Source of the DNA: Spirochaetaceae bacterium
Lineage (GTDB): Bacteria > Spirochaetota > Spirochaetia > Treponematales > Breznakiellaceae
NCBI GenBank assembly: GCA_031281945.1
Contig: JAITER010000091.1
Span: forward strand, 1-49,101
Reading direction: 5' to 3'
DNA length: 49,101 nucleotides
The position numbers and the translations under genes are program-made. Below the pieces are notes generated by a model. It made no database searches and had not been told where the DNA came from. It was given only the letters and a program-made list of their open reading frames with translations. Of this stretch, positions 24,430 through 33,566 are shown one piece after another; within the stretch, counting starts at the first letter, position 1; the number at the start of each line of letters is the position of its first letter.

Positions 24430-25162
24430 ATACTTGCCTTGTAAGCGCGGAGGCGGCGCTTTCTACGTCCTCGCCCCAATACGAAAGCGACACGGTTTCA
24501 GGCGGGACGCCTAAAGCGGCTACGCTCCCCGAAGAATCGGATATATTAAGCGTCTGCAAATAAGAACCGAATGTGTCGTAACAAATTAACGCGCCGGAAG
24601 GATAAGCGTCTTCCACTTTCCATTCGCCGTTTTTTATTGAAAATGACGGGAACGGCCTTTTGCTTTCTTTTGGGACGTCAAAGCCGAAAGAACGCTCCGT
24701 TTGTTCGCCGCTTTTATCCGCGACGGCGACCCTCCAGCCGCCTGAGGGGAAAGCCTCCCCGCCCGAAGGCATGGCGATTGAACGCGAACCTATCCAGATA
24801 TTCTCGCCGGATTCAAAAAAAACCCAGTTTTCCGGTTTAAGAACCCATAAAAGGCCCTCAAAATCATTGTAAAGGCGAATTTCCGCTATATCCTGCGGGC
24901 CGTCCGCGTCGTTTACAAGGGCGAAAAAAGAAAGATATTTTTCTATTCCGCCATCTTCTTCACAGTAAATTATACGCATATTCCAAAAAGAAACCTCAGG
25001 CCCGGATCTGGAACAAGAAACGAAAAACAACGCAAACGTCTGGGAAAGAATAAACGCGGCGCAAAACATACGCGCAATACAAATTTTCAAAAAACCAGCG
25101 CGGGCTTCCGGGATTTCCCCGCTGAAAAACGCCGGTTTTTTATTGCGCGACAAATTATGCAA
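24413..25162 (-). CDS. Predicted lipoprotein, unknown function
   Basis: Signal MFCAAFILSQTFALFFVSC with lipidated Cys50 in the longest frame. The true start may be a TTG at 25090 (giving (M)KICIARMFC) or ATG 25069; no ribosome site decides it. The mature ~200 residues contain WNMRIIYCEEDGGIEKYLSF and several Trp/Tyr strands, ending in YWGEDVESAASALTRQ. No family recognised, but similar lipoproteins sit beside trmB in treponemes as far as I recall. Between the LppM-like lipoprotein and trmB. Confidence 0.7.
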   Translation of the reverse strand: MHNLSRNKKPAFFSGEIPEARAGFLKICIARMFCAAFILSQTFALFFVSCSRSGPEVSFWNMRIIYCEEDGGIEKYLSFFALVNDADGPQDIAEIRLYNDFEGLLWVLKPENWVFFESGENIWIGSRSIAMPSGGEAFPSGGWRVAVADKSGEQTERSFGFDVPKESKRPFPSFSIKNGEWKVEDAYPSGALICYDTFGSYLQTLNISDSSGSVAALGVPPETVSLSYWGEDVESAASALTRQVYVQSN

Positions 25163-25197
25163 ACGCTATTTTCTCCACATATAATGCTTTCATAATT

Positions 25198-25863
25198 TTA
25201 CCAGCTTATCACAAAACCGGAAGTTTCATCCGCCAAAAACACGGAGCTAGCCGGCGTTTTTAGCGAATATGTTTTTTTGTTATGCGTTATAACAGCCGGC
25301 GGCTGGTTTTTTAGTTCGGCTCCGGCGGCGTTTATATATTTTACAGAATACGCTTTGGGAAGATTTATGCTAAAAGCGAAATCATATCCGTTAAAAGCCT
25401 GGGATATAACCGAAACCATAGCATCATCTTTTACTATATCGTTGGATTCAAGACTCCGCCAAAAAAAGTATGTAAGCGTTTTTTTGCCGTCTTCTTCTTT
25501 GTAAATAATTCTTTGATTTTGCGACGAATTTAAATAACTTACGACGTCTTCTAATTTTTTAAACGCTATTTTTACGGTGTATACATCGTCCGAGCCGTCT
25601 TCTTTTTGTTCATAAGATTTTAGTTCCAGCCCCTCAACGTTTTTTATGGAGGCGGCGAAATCTTCTTTGCTTAAAGGCAGCGGCGGGCCGCTTTCCCTCA
25701 AAAAATCGCCCATAGAAGAAAATGTTTTTGCCACGCGGTATTCAAGCGCAACCGAACCGCTTCCGCCGCGTTTTACCGTAAAAGAAGCGGACGCCCCCAC
25801 GCAAGACGCGAACAAAAAAGAAAAAGCCGCGGCGCAAGCAAAAAAAACGCGGCGCGAATTCAT
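25198..25863 (-). CDS. LppM-like lipoprotein
   Basis: Start at ATG 25863 (MNSRRVFFACAAAFSFLFAS, lipidated Cys21), overlapping the carB stop as ATGA with GGAAGAA upstream; the in-frame GTG/ATG five codons earlier lies inside carB. 221 residues. VKRGGSGSVALEYRVAKTF, then PPLPLSKEDFAASIKNVEG, VYTVKIAFKKLEDVVSYLN and a C-terminal SINLPKAYSVKYINAAG form the alternating pattern of the LppM/DUF3153-type domain. No membrane anchor at the C-terminus. Function unknown; envelope-located. Confidence 0.75.
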   Translation of the reverse strand: MNSRRVFFACAAAFSFLFASCVGASASFTVKRGGSGSVALEYRVAKTFSSMGDFLRESGPPLPLSKEDFAASIKNVEGLELKSYEQKEDGSDDVYTVKIAFKKLEDVVSYLNSSQNQRIIYKEEDGKKTLTYFFWRSLESNDIVKDDAMVSVISQAFNGYDFAFSINLPKAYSVKYINAAGAELKNQPPAVITHNKKTYSLKTPASSVFLADETSGFVISW

Positions 25864-28800
25864 TTGTATTCTTCCCATGACTTTATTTCCAGTCCTTTTG
25901 TTTTATAATCTTCCAGAGCTTCTATAAACACCTGGGCTACTTTTATGTTGGTGATGAGCGGTATGTCAAAATCAACCGCCATACGCCGTATTAAAAAATC
26001 GTTTTTAAGTTCGTTTTCCGCGTTGTTTTTTGGAATGTTTATAATTAAATCCACTTTGCGGTTTTGTATATATTCTTTTATGTTGGGTTTTTCGCCGTCC
26101 TCAAGAGGCCAGGCCGCCTCTTCGGTTTTTATGCCGGCCTCATTTAAAAAAGCCGCCGTCCCGCGGCTCGCGCATAGCTCGTAACCCATAAGCGAAAGTT
26201 TTTTCGCGGACGCCAAAAACGAAAGTTTATCTTCTATTGGGCCGGTTGACAGCAAAATCTTTTTTTTGGGTATACGGTATCCAACCGAAAGCATGGCCTT
26301 TAAAAAGGCGTCGTTCATGTCGCTTCCTATGCATCCGGCTTCCCCCGTGGACGCCATCTCCACGCCGCTCACAGGATCCGCGCCCCGCAGACGGGAGTAG
26401 CTAAATTGGGCCGCCTTCACCCCCACCCACTCAAGATCAAGGGCGGAGCTTTTTATAACGGGAAGTTTTTCGTCCAGCATGGCGCGAACCGCCAGGTCTA
26501 TCATATTTACGCGGGTTACTTTGGAGCAAAACGGAAAGGAGCGGCTGGCCCGCAAGTTGCATTCAATAACCAGAATTCTGTTTCGTTGCGCCAAAAACTG
26601 TATGTTGAAAGGGCCGGTTATAAAAAGCGCCTCCGCTATGCGCATTGATATTTTTCGCGCCTTGCGCACTGTTTCTATATACAAACGCTGCGCCGGAAGG
26701 GCTATTGTCGCGTCCCCGGAATGAACGCCCGCGTTTTCTATGTGTTCGGTTATGGCGTTAAATATAACTTTGCCGCGCTTGGCTACGGCGTCGATTTCTA
26801 TCTCTTTTGAATTTTCTATAAATTTACTGATTACAACAGGATGTTCTCTTGAAACGTCCGCCGCCTCCGCAAGAAATCTTTCAAGCGATTCGTCATTCCA
26901 GGCGACGTTCATAGCCGCGCCCGACAGCACGTAACTTGGCCGTATTAAAACCGGATAACCGGCGGAGGAGGCGAATTTTTTGGCGTCCTCGAAGCTGGTA
27001 AGCTCCCGCCATTGCGGTTGTTCTATGCCGAGTTCATCCAGCAAACTGCTGAATTTGTTGCGATCTTCCGCCCTGTCTATATTCGCGGGGCTTGTGCCGT
27101 AAATAAGAGCCCCAGCCTCAAAAAGCTTTTCGGCCAGATTGTTCGGCGTCTGCCCGCCCACGGAAAGTATAACGCCGTCCGGCCTTTCACGCTCATATAT
27201 ATCCAGTATGCGCTCCAGGGTGAGCTCCTCAAAATAAAGGCGCCCGCATATATCATAATCCGTGGAAACCGTCTCTGGATTGCAGTTCACCATTATCGTC
27301 TCTCTTCCAGTCTCCCTAACCGTAGAGGCGGCGTTTACGCAACACCAGTCGAACTCGACCGAAGACCCTATCCTGTAGGCGCCTGAGCCCAGCACCATAA
27401 CGCCGCATCCCAAAGAAGGAACGTCGTCTTCGGTTCCGTTATACGTCATGTAAAGGTAGTTCGTCTTGGCCGGATACTCCGCGGCCAGCGTGTCTATCTG
27501 TTTTACAACCGGTTTTATCCCCAAACTTTCCCGAATACGGCGCGCTTCGGCTTCTTTCGCCGAAAACAACTCCCCTATCCTGGCGTCGGAAAACCCTTTC
27601 TTTTTGGCTTCGAGCAAAAGATCCGCCGGAACCTCCGCCAAATTACGGCGCAAGAGCGCGAATTCTTTTATTTTTGTTTCTGTTTTTAATATGTTTTGAA
27701 TTTTATACAAAAACCATTTATCGATTTTTGTTAAATCGTGAATTTTATCAATCGTCCAGCCTTGCGAAAGGGCGCGGTAAATGATGAATATGCGCCTGTC
27801 CGTCGGTTTTTTTAGGGCGCGTTCCATGTCTTTGACGCCCGGGCCGCAGTATTCGTCCTCTCCGGCCAGCCCGGGGGCGCCTATGCCGGTGCGCATACGC
27901 AACGCCTTTTGCACGGCTTCCTCAAAAGTGCGGCCTATCGCCATAACTTCGCCTACGCTCTTCATTTCGCTGCCTAATTCCAGGTTTACATTTTTAAACT
28001 TGGAAAGATCCCAGCGCGGAACTTTTACGGCGCAGTAATCCAAAGCCGGCTCAAAACAGGCTTTTGTAACCCTCGTCATGCGGTTTTCTATTTGGGTTAA
28101 ATTGTAGCCGAGCGCCAGCTTGGCCGCCACAAAAGCCAGCGGATAGCCGGTGGCTTTGGAAGCAAGAGCGCTGGACCTGGAAAGCCTGGCGTTCACCTCA
28201 ATTATGCGGTAATCCTCGTTTTGCGGGTTTAGAGCGTATTGAATGTTGCATTCGCCCACTATTTTTAAATGCCGTATGACGTTTATCGAAATTCCCCGCA
28301 ACTTATGGTACTCGCCGTCCGTAAGCGTCTGCGAAGGGGCGATGACTATAGAATCGCCTGTGTGTATGCCGAGGGGGTCGAAATTTTCCATGTTGCAAAC
28401 GGTAATGCAGTTGTCCGCCGAGTCCCGCACCACCTCGTATTCAATTTCCTTCCAGCCGCCCAGCCATTCCTCGACAAGAACCTGGGGCTTCTCGGCGTCC
28501 GCCGTCTGCGCAAACGCTTTTTCGCATCTTTCGCGCACCTCGTCTTCGTTTTCGCAAAGCCCGCTGCCGCCGCCGCCAAGCGCGAAAGCCGCGCGCACCA
28601 TTACAGGGTAACCGATTTCTTTTGCGGCCTTAACAGCCGCCTCTGTTTTAACGCAGGCGCGGCTTCTGGCGGAAAGAGCGCCTATTTCCGCCAGCCTTTC
28701 GTTAAAAAGCTCGCGGTCTTCGGTGTCTTTTATAGCGGAAACGGGGGTTCCCAGCACGCGCACGCCGTATTTAGCCAAAACTCCGGAACGCTCAAGCTCC

Positions 28801-29090
28801 ACCCCGCAGTTAAGCGCGGTTTGCCCGCCGAAAGAGAGCAAAATCCCGTCCGGCGCTTCTTTTTTTATAATTTCTTCTACGTACTCAGCGGTAACCGGCA
28901 AGAAATAAGTCGCGTCCGCCATGCCGCTGCTGGTTTGAATGGTCGCGATATTCGGGTTGATTAGCGCCGTTTTAACGCCTTCTTCGCGCAAAGCTTTTAG
29001 CGCCTGGGAGCCGGAATAGTCGAACTCGCCGGCCTGCCCTATTTTAAGGGCGCCGGAGCCTAACAACAAAACTTTTTTTGGGAGATTCAT
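25860..29090 (-). CDS. carB: Carbamoyl-phosphate synthase large subunit
   Basis: 1076 residues from ATG 29090 (MNLPKKVLLLGSGALKIGQA), the standard length; the 14-codon longer frame crosses the -10 box. Two ATP-grasp halves are visible (LGSGALKIGQAGEFDYSG and LGSGAYRIGSSVEFDWC), IEVNARLSRSSALASKATGYPLA, and a C-terminal MGS-like allosteric domain. Forms carbamoyl phosphate from bicarbonate, ammonia and two ATP for pyrimidine and arginine synthesis. No carA next to it, so the glutaminase subunit must lie elsewhere. Heads the minus-strand run with two lipoproteins and trmB. Confidence 0.97.
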   Translation of the reverse strand: MNLPKKVLLLGSGALKIGQAGEFDYSGSQALKALREEGVKTALINPNIATIQTSSGMADATYFLPVTAEYVEEIIKKEAPDGILLSFGGQTALNCGVELERSGVLAKYGVRVLGTPVSAIKDTEDRELFNERLAEIGALSARSRACVKTEAAVKAAKEIGYPVMVRAAFALGGGGSGLCENEDEVRERCEKAFAQTADAEKPQVLVEEWLGGWKEIEYEVVRDSADNCITVCNMENFDPLGIHTGDSIVIAPSQTLTDGEYHKLRGISINVIRHLKIVGECNIQYALNPQNEDYRIIEVNARLSRSSALASKATGYPLAFVAAKLALGYNLTQIENRMTRVTKACFEPALDYCAVKVPRWDLSKFKNVNLELGSEMKSVGEVMAIGRTFEEAVQKALRMRTGIGAPGLAGEDEYCGPGVKDMERALKKPTDRRIFIIYRALSQGWTIDKIHDLTKIDKWFLYKIQNILKTETKIKEFALLRRNLAEVPADLLLEAKKKGFSDARIGELFSAKEAEARRIRESLGIKPVVKQIDTLAAEYPAKTNYLYMTYNGTEDDVPSLGCGVMVLGSGAYRIGSSVEFDWCCVNAASTVRETGRETIMVNCNPETVSTDYDICGRLYFEELTLERILDIYERERPDGVILSVGGQTPNNLAEKLFEAGALIYGTSPANIDRAEDRNKFSSLLDELGIEQPQWRELTSFEDAKKFASSAGYPVLIRPSYVLSGAAMNVAWNDESLERFLAEAADVSREHPVVISKFIENSKEIEIDAVAKRGKVIFNAITEHIENAGVHSGDATIALPAQRLYIETVRKARKISMRIAEALFITGPFNIQFLAQRNRILVIECNLRASRSFPFCSKVTRVNMIDLAVRAMLDEKLPVIKSSALDLEWVGVKAAQFSYSRLRGADPVSGVEMASTGEAGCIGSDMNDAFLKAMLSVGYRIPKKKILLSTGPIEDKLSFLASAKKLSLMGYELCASRGTAAFLNEAGIKTEEAAWPLEDGEKPNIKEYIQNRKVDLIINIPKNNAENELKNDFLIRRMAVDFDIPLITNIKVAQVFIEALEDYKTKGLEIKSWEEYK

Positions 29091-29103
29091 AAATTCTTTT
29101 GGC

Positions 29104-29132
29104 AGTATAACGGCAAAAAAAAGGCTTCGCAA
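29104..29132 (-). promoter_or_regulatory. carB promoter, nearly leaderless
   Basis: On the minus strand TTGCGA (29127-29132), exactly 17 bases, TATACT (29104-29109), 13 bases before the carB ATG. Predicted leader about 7 bases. Confidence 0.6.
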
Positions 29133-29176
29133 TACGGCTTTTGCCGCGGCAGGCGGATTTTACGCGAAAGACGCGC

Positions 29177-29207
29177 GGCTTTAACGCAACGGGGAGGCGT
29201 TAAAGCC
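29177..29207. promoter_or_regulatory. 11-pair hairpin in the carB/ABC divergent region
   Basis: GGCTTTAACGC (29177-29187) pairs exactly with GCGTTAAAGCC (29197-29207) across a 9-base loop, between the two divergent promoters. It is symmetrical, so it could be an operator bound by a dimer or a transcript hairpin. It is not placed as a terminator of any gene. Confidence 0.45.
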
Positions 29208-29263
29208 TTGAAACGGCGAAAAAACGCCCGAATAATGCGTTACATCTATTTAACGCCGCGCTA

Positions 29264-29292
29264 TTTTCAATCGGGCGCGGATTCTGTATAGT
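29264..29292 (+). promoter_or_regulatory. Promoter of the LolD-like gene, leaderless geometry
   Basis: TTTTCA (29264-29269), 17 bases, TATAGT (29287-29292); the GTG start is at 29300, so the start codon should be at or within one or two bases of the transcript end. No Shine-Dalgarno. Confidence 0.5.
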
Positions 29293-29299
29293 TAATTTC

Positions 29300-30019
29300 G
29301 TGATTATAAATCTTTCTAACGTTTGGAAGAGCTACAGCCTTGGCAGCGTAAAAATAGACGCTCTTCGCGGAATAAATCTTTCCATCAAAAAAGGCGGCTT
29401 CGCCGCCGTCGCGGGGCCTTCAGGTTCTGGCAAAACCACAATAATGAACATAATAGGCCTTATCGACAAACCTTCTTCGGGAAAAGTCTTTATCCAAGGG
29501 AGGGAAACCTCCACCCTTTCAAGAGGCGAGCTTACAAACATAAGACGGGAAACGATTGGTTTTATTTTTCAGTCTTTCAACTTGCTGCCGGTGCTTTCCG
29601 TTTTTGAAAACGTGGAACTGCCGTTGCTTTTAAGCAAAAAAACACAAAGCGGAAGCGGCAAAACTGAGCGGCGCGAATGGGTGGAAAGCCTTTTGGAAGC
29701 CGTGGGCCTGGCGGACCGTAAAAACCACCTGCCTTCCGAGCTGTCGGGCGGGCAGCAGCAGAGGGCCGCCGTGGCGCGGGCGCTTGTTACAAAACCGGCG
29801 CTTGTTATAGCGGATGAACCCACCGCAAACCTGGATTCCCATAACGGTGAAAAAATACTGTCTTTAATGAGGAGCATGAACGTCTCGCACGGAACCACGT
29901 TTGTTTTTTCCACCCACGATTCAAAAATATGGGAGATGGCCGGCCATGTTATATACCTTCAAGACGGTCTTATAAAAAGTGAAAGCGGCGGGAAAAGCGC
30001 GGCGGGGGAAAAAGCGTGA
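29300..30019 (+). CDS. LolD/MacB-type ABC transporter ATPase
   Basis: 239 residues. Walker A GPSGSGKTT, FQSFNLLPVLSVFENVELPL, signature LSGGQQQRAAVARAL, Walker B LVIADEPTANLD, and the H-loop FSTHDSK. The MacB/LolD class powers lipoprotein release or mechanotransmission rather than substrate import. GTG start (29300). Overlaps the permease start by four bases (GTGA). Head of a five-gene cassette: ATPase, two permeases, LolA-like protein, outer-membrane protein. Confidence 0.9.
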   Translation: MIINLSNVWKSYSLGSVKIDALRGINLSIKKGGFAAVAGPSGSGKTTIMNIIGLIDKPSSGKVFIQGRETSTLSRGELTNIRRETIGFIFQSFNLLPVLSVFENVELPLLLSKKTQSGSGKTERREWVESLLEAVGLADRKNHLPSELSGGQQQRAAVARALVTKPALVIADEPTANLDSHNGEKILSLMRSMNVSHGTTFVFSTHDSKIWEMAGHVIYLQDGLIKSESGGKSAAGEKA

Positions 30020-31446
30020 TTTGGCGCCTGGCGTTAAAAAACATATTACGCAATAAAAAAAACAGTTTTGTAATAGTTTTGCTTATTACAACGATAACTT
30101 TTTTGTTTTTTATAGGCAACAGCATACTTTCCAAAACCTCAGACGGCCTTAAACGTTCTTACACCGAAAGCCTCACCGGAGACCTGGTTGTGCAAAAAAC
30201 CGGCGACGTAACGATGAACCTTTTTGGAGCCAACGCCCCGGTTATAAGCGAATACTTCACCATTCCGGTTTTAAGCGCTTACAACGCGATATACAACCTA
30301 ATTATGGGGGAAGATGAGGTTGAAAGCGCCGCCGGGCAGGTTTCTTCCAGCGCCGTTCTGCGTTACGGGGAAAAAAACTACGGCGTTTTAATATGCGGCG
30401 TAAACCCGTCCGAATACTTCCCTATTTTTCCCGGAATTAAGCTGGAAGAAGGGTCTTTTCTTAAAAACGGCGAAGAAGGTTTTATGATTACAGCCGAGGC
30501 GGCCATGGACTACGAACGCGACACGGGGTTAAAAGCGCGGACCGGGTCTTATTTTACGTTTACGGCGGCTGGAAGATCGGGTTTTAAGATAAGGGAATCC
30601 GTTCTCACCGGAATTTTTTCGTACAAAAGCCCGGGCCGTTTTATGAACGGCCTTGTAATTATGGACGTTCAGACGGCGCGAACTCTTTCCAGCATACAAA
30701 CTTCAAGCGGCGGGGCGGAAGTTTCTTCTTACGCCCAGTCGCTTTTGGATATGGAAGATGAAGACGCCGTTTTTTTCAACGCTCTGCCGGACGCACCGCC
30801 CCCCGGCGAAACATACAGCGGCGCGGAGCCGCCGGCTCAGGAAGAAGTTGCAGCCGCGGCGGACGGCGGCGACTGGAACTTTATAATTGTAAAATTAAAA
30901 CCGCGAACAAACGCCGGCGTCTTTATTTTTCAACTAAACAAGATTTTGGAAAAATACGGGGCGCGAGCCGTAAACTGGCGTTTAGCCGCGGGCGGATCGG
31001 CGGTCGTGGTGTTTATGATTTCCGCGCTTTTTAACGCGGGTCTTATAATTGTAAGCGTAGCGGGCGTAATAGCCGCGGTTAATATACTGCTTATATCGGT
31101 GTTCAAAAGAACGCGGGAAATTGGAACTTTAAAAGCGATAGGCGCATCGGACGCTTTTATACGCGCCCTTATAATAGGCGAAAACGCCGCGTTGGGGCTG
31201 TTTTCCGGCGTTTTGGCCTCCTCTGCCGGAGCGCTTTTTTTAAAGGCGCTAAACAGCGGCGGCTTATATATAGAAAATGAAATACTGGCCAATATGTTCG
31301 GCGGAAACGTATTAAACATAGGATTTTCTTTCGGAACAGCCGTAGCTTCGGTTTGCGCGGCGCTCGCTCTCAGCGTTATTTCTTCGCTGTACCCCGTAGG
31401 AATCGCCGTAAAAATAGAGCCTGTAGAAGCTCTGTCGAGGGGTTGA
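30016..31446 (+). CDS. FtsX/LolE-type ABC permease, first subunit
   Basis: 476 residues with the MacB-family layout: N-terminal membrane helix (FVIVLLITTITFLFFIGN), a large periplasmic MacB-PCD domain (~50-320, DLVVQKTGDV, AGQVSSSAVLRYG), then three C-terminal helices of the FtsX domain (VVVFMISALFNAGLIIVS, NAALGLFSGVLASSAGALFL, TAVASVCAALALSVI) with the conserved FKRTREIGTLKAIGASD loop. GTG start overlapping the ATPase stop. An acidic/Pro insert (EPPAQEEVAAAADGG) in the periplasmic domain is unusual. Works with the next gene as a heterodimer, by family analogy with LolCE. Confidence 0.88.
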   Translation: MIWRLALKNILRNKKNSFVIVLLITTITFLFFIGNSILSKTSDGLKRSYTESLTGDLVVQKTGDVTMNLFGANAPVISEYFTIPVLSAYNAIYNLIMGEDEVESAAGQVSSSAVLRYGEKNYGVLICGVNPSEYFPIFPGIKLEEGSFLKNGEEGFMITAEAAMDYERDTGLKARTGSYFTFTAAGRSGFKIRESVLTGIFSYKSPGRFMNGLVIMDVQTARTLSSIQTSSGGAEVSSYAQSLLDMEDEDAVFFNALPDAPPPGETYSGAEPPAQEEVAAAADGGDWNFIIVKLKPRTNAGVFIFQLNKILEKYGARAVNWRLAAGGSAVVVFMISALFNAGLIIVSVAGVIAAVNILLISVFKRTREIGTLKAIGASDAFIRALIIGENAALGLFSGVLASSAGALFLKALNSGGLYIENEILANMFGGNVLNIGFSFGTAVASVCAALALSVISSLYPVGIAVKIEPVEALSRG

Positions 31447-31448
31447 AA

Positions 31449-32798
31449 ATGAGGGCGGCTGAAGCTTTTAAATTATCGTTAAAATATTTAATCCGCCACC
31501 GCAAAAGGTACTTTTTTTTGTTCTGCGCCCTGTCTTTTGGATTTTGCGCCGTAACGGTGATTATGTCCATAAAAGACGGCATGGAACGCAACGTTTTTCT
31601 CTCCGCCCAGAGCCATTATTCCGGCGACGTGGTTGTTATGGGCAGGGACGCGGAATCTGAAATTTCAGGCCATATATCAAACGAATATATACAAATTATA
31701 AACAGCGCGGTTTTGCGGTCAAAAAAAACTCCCGTAAAACAGATTATGCGCACCCAATATTTTGGGGACGCGAATCTTTTTCATGACGGAGAAAACGTAA
31801 CGGCGAAATATATTTTGGGCGTGGATTGGGAAGCCGAAGCGGATTACATAAACGCCCTCTCTTACGACTCAAGGATTGATTTTGAAGTAAAGAATTCAAA
31901 GCTAAAAAAAGCGCCGCCGCTTAAACTTACGGAAGAAAGCATACTTCTTTCGCAACCGCTGGCGGAAAAAATAAACGCCAGAGCGGGCGATAAAATTATT
32001 TTAGAAGTGGAGAACGCCGCCGGCCAAATGGACACGGCGTATTTTGTGGCGGCGGGCGTTTTTAAAGACAACTCAATATTCGGGTTTTACAAGTGCTTTA
32101 CAAGCCGCGCCCGGCTTAACGCGCTTTCCGGATTTAAACCGGACGAATGTTCCGTAATCGGGCTTTATTTTACGGGCGAAAAAGAAGCCGAGGAAGCCAG
32201 GGCCGATTTGCAGAAAAATCTGGAAGGCAAGCTGCAAATAAGCGGGTACACGCGCAACCGCGCCGAATGGCGCGGCGAGCTTGCGAAAAACTGGGACGGG
32301 ATAATGATTTTTCTGCTTTCGCTTCCGGTCTTTCTTACGGAAGTCACCGACATACTTTCGTCAATAAATTTGATTTCGTTTATACTGTATATTATGATGT
32401 TAATGATAATTTTTGTGAGCGCCGCGGTTACATACCGTTTAATTTTTCACGAGCGAATAAAAGAAATCGGCGCAATGCGCGCCATAGGTTTTAGTTCCGG
32501 CGCGATAGTCGCGGTTCTGGCTTTGGAAACCGCGTTTCTGTCAATTGTATCGATAGCGTCCGGTTTTATTCTGGCTTTGATTGTAAATAAATGTTTTTCT
32601 TTTGTTTCGTTTTCGTGGATTCCAGGGTTGGATACATTTTTAGAGGGCGGGCGCCTTTCAGTTGTGTATAAAACAAAAATTGTTTTGCTAAACGCAAGCG
32701 CGGTTTTTGTAATGCTGTCTTTGGCGGTGCTTCCGCCGGCCTTCCGTCTTTCGCGCTCGCCGCTCGCCCTTATGCTGACGGGAGCCTCAAAGGAGTAA
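31449..32798 (+). CDS. FtsX/LolE-type ABC permease, second subunit
   Basis: 449 residues from ATG 31449, two bases after the previous stop; the upstream frame to 31353 overlaps that gene and is ignored. N-terminal helix YFFLFCALSFGFCAVTVIM, periplasmic region (~50-300) and the terminal FtsX helices (LISFILYIMMLMIIFVSAA, AIVAVLALETAFLSIVSIA) with the conserved FHERIKEIGAMRAIGFSS loop. Having two unlike permeases is as in LolCDE. Confidence 0.88.
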   Translation: MRAAEAFKLSLKYLIRHRKRYFFLFCALSFGFCAVTVIMSIKDGMERNVFLSAQSHYSGDVVVMGRDAESEISGHISNEYIQIINSAVLRSKKTPVKQIMRTQYFGDANLFHDGENVTAKYILGVDWEAEADYINALSYDSRIDFEVKNSKLKKAPPLKLTEESILLSQPLAEKINARAGDKIILEVENAAGQMDTAYFVAAGVFKDNSIFGFYKCFTSRARLNALSGFKPDECSVIGLYFTGEKEAEEARADLQKNLEGKLQISGYTRNRAEWRGELAKNWDGIMIFLLSLPVFLTEVTDILSSINLISFILYIMMLMIIFVSAAVTYRLIFHERIKEIGAMRAIGFSSGAIVAVLALETAFLSIVSIASGFILALIVNKCFSFVSFSWIPGLDTFLEGGRLSVVYKTKIVLLNASAVFVMLSLAVLPPAFRLSRSPLALMLTGASKE

Positions 32799-32804
32799 CG
32801 CATA

Positions 32805-33566
32805 ATGAAAAAAACCATTTTTATTTTTTGCCTGCAAGCCGCCTGTTTGTGGGCGGTTTTCGCGGATGACGCGGAGCTGTTAAAAACAGCCGATTCGCTG
32901 GCAAGCTATATGGACGCCGATTTTTCCGCGCTGTACACGATAGTGCAGGACAAGCCCGGGCAGGGGCGCAGCGCCACGGAAGCGCTCGTGTACAGGCGCG
33001 ACTCCTCCGAAACTTATGTAATTATAATTCAAAAACCGCCGGTGAGCAGGGGGCAGGGTTATTTAAAACAGGGAAACACGCTTTGGTTTTACGATCCTGA
33101 AAGTAAAAAATTCAACTCCACTTCCAGCAAGGAGCGCTTCCAAAATTCAAACGCCCGCAACAGCGATTTTACGCGCTCTACGCTTTCCACAGATTACAAA
33201 GTGTTGAAAGGCGAGAACGGGAAGTTAGGCCGGTTCAACTGCCGCATACTAACGCTGGAAGCGGTTACAAACGAAGTCGCCTACCCTAAAATGAAAATCT
33301 GGATTAGCGATGATTCCCTTGTGCGTAAAACCGAAGACTACAGCCTTTCCGGCCAGCTTTTGCGCTCAAGCGCAATTCCCGACTACTATATTTTGGAAGG
33401 CCGGTATATTCCAAAAGCGATACTGCTAACGGACGAAATGCGCGGAGCCAAAATAAACGGTAAATTTGTAAAAGAAAAGACCCAGATTACGATTACAACG
33501 CCGTCTTTTAAAAAACTTTCCAACGGTTTTTTTTCCAAAGCGTACCTGGAACAAGTTAATAAATGA
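32805..33566 (+). CDS. Outer-membrane lipoprotein-sorting-type protein (LolA-like fold)
   Basis: 253 residues. Signal MKKTIFIFCLQAACLWAVFA, then ELLKTADSLASYMDADFSAL, YVIIIQKPPVSRGQGYLKQ, NTLWFYDPESKKFNSTSSKE and IPDYYILEGRYIPKAILLTD. These are the marks of the LolA-like family PF17131 that neighbours MacB/LolE-like permeases in many bacteria. Probably a periplasmic carrier for what the ABC transporter releases. Six bases after the permease stop, with GGAG just before. Confidence 0.85.
   Translation: MKKTIFIFCLQAACLWAVFADDAELLKTADSLASYMDADFSALYTIVQDKPGQGRSATEALVYRRDSSETYVIIIQKPPVSRGQGYLKQGNTLWFYDPESKKFNSTSSKERFQNSNARNSDFTRSTLSTDYKVLKGENGKLGRFNCRILTLEAVTNEVAYPKMKIWISDDSLVRKTEDYSLSGQLLRSSAIPDYYILEGRYIPKAILLTDEMRGAKINGKFVKEKTQITITTPSFKKLSNGFFSKAYLEQVNK

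Noticed and set aside
28269-28964. 231-residue plus-strand frame
   Set aside because: Exactly antisense to carB, whose own frame is certain.
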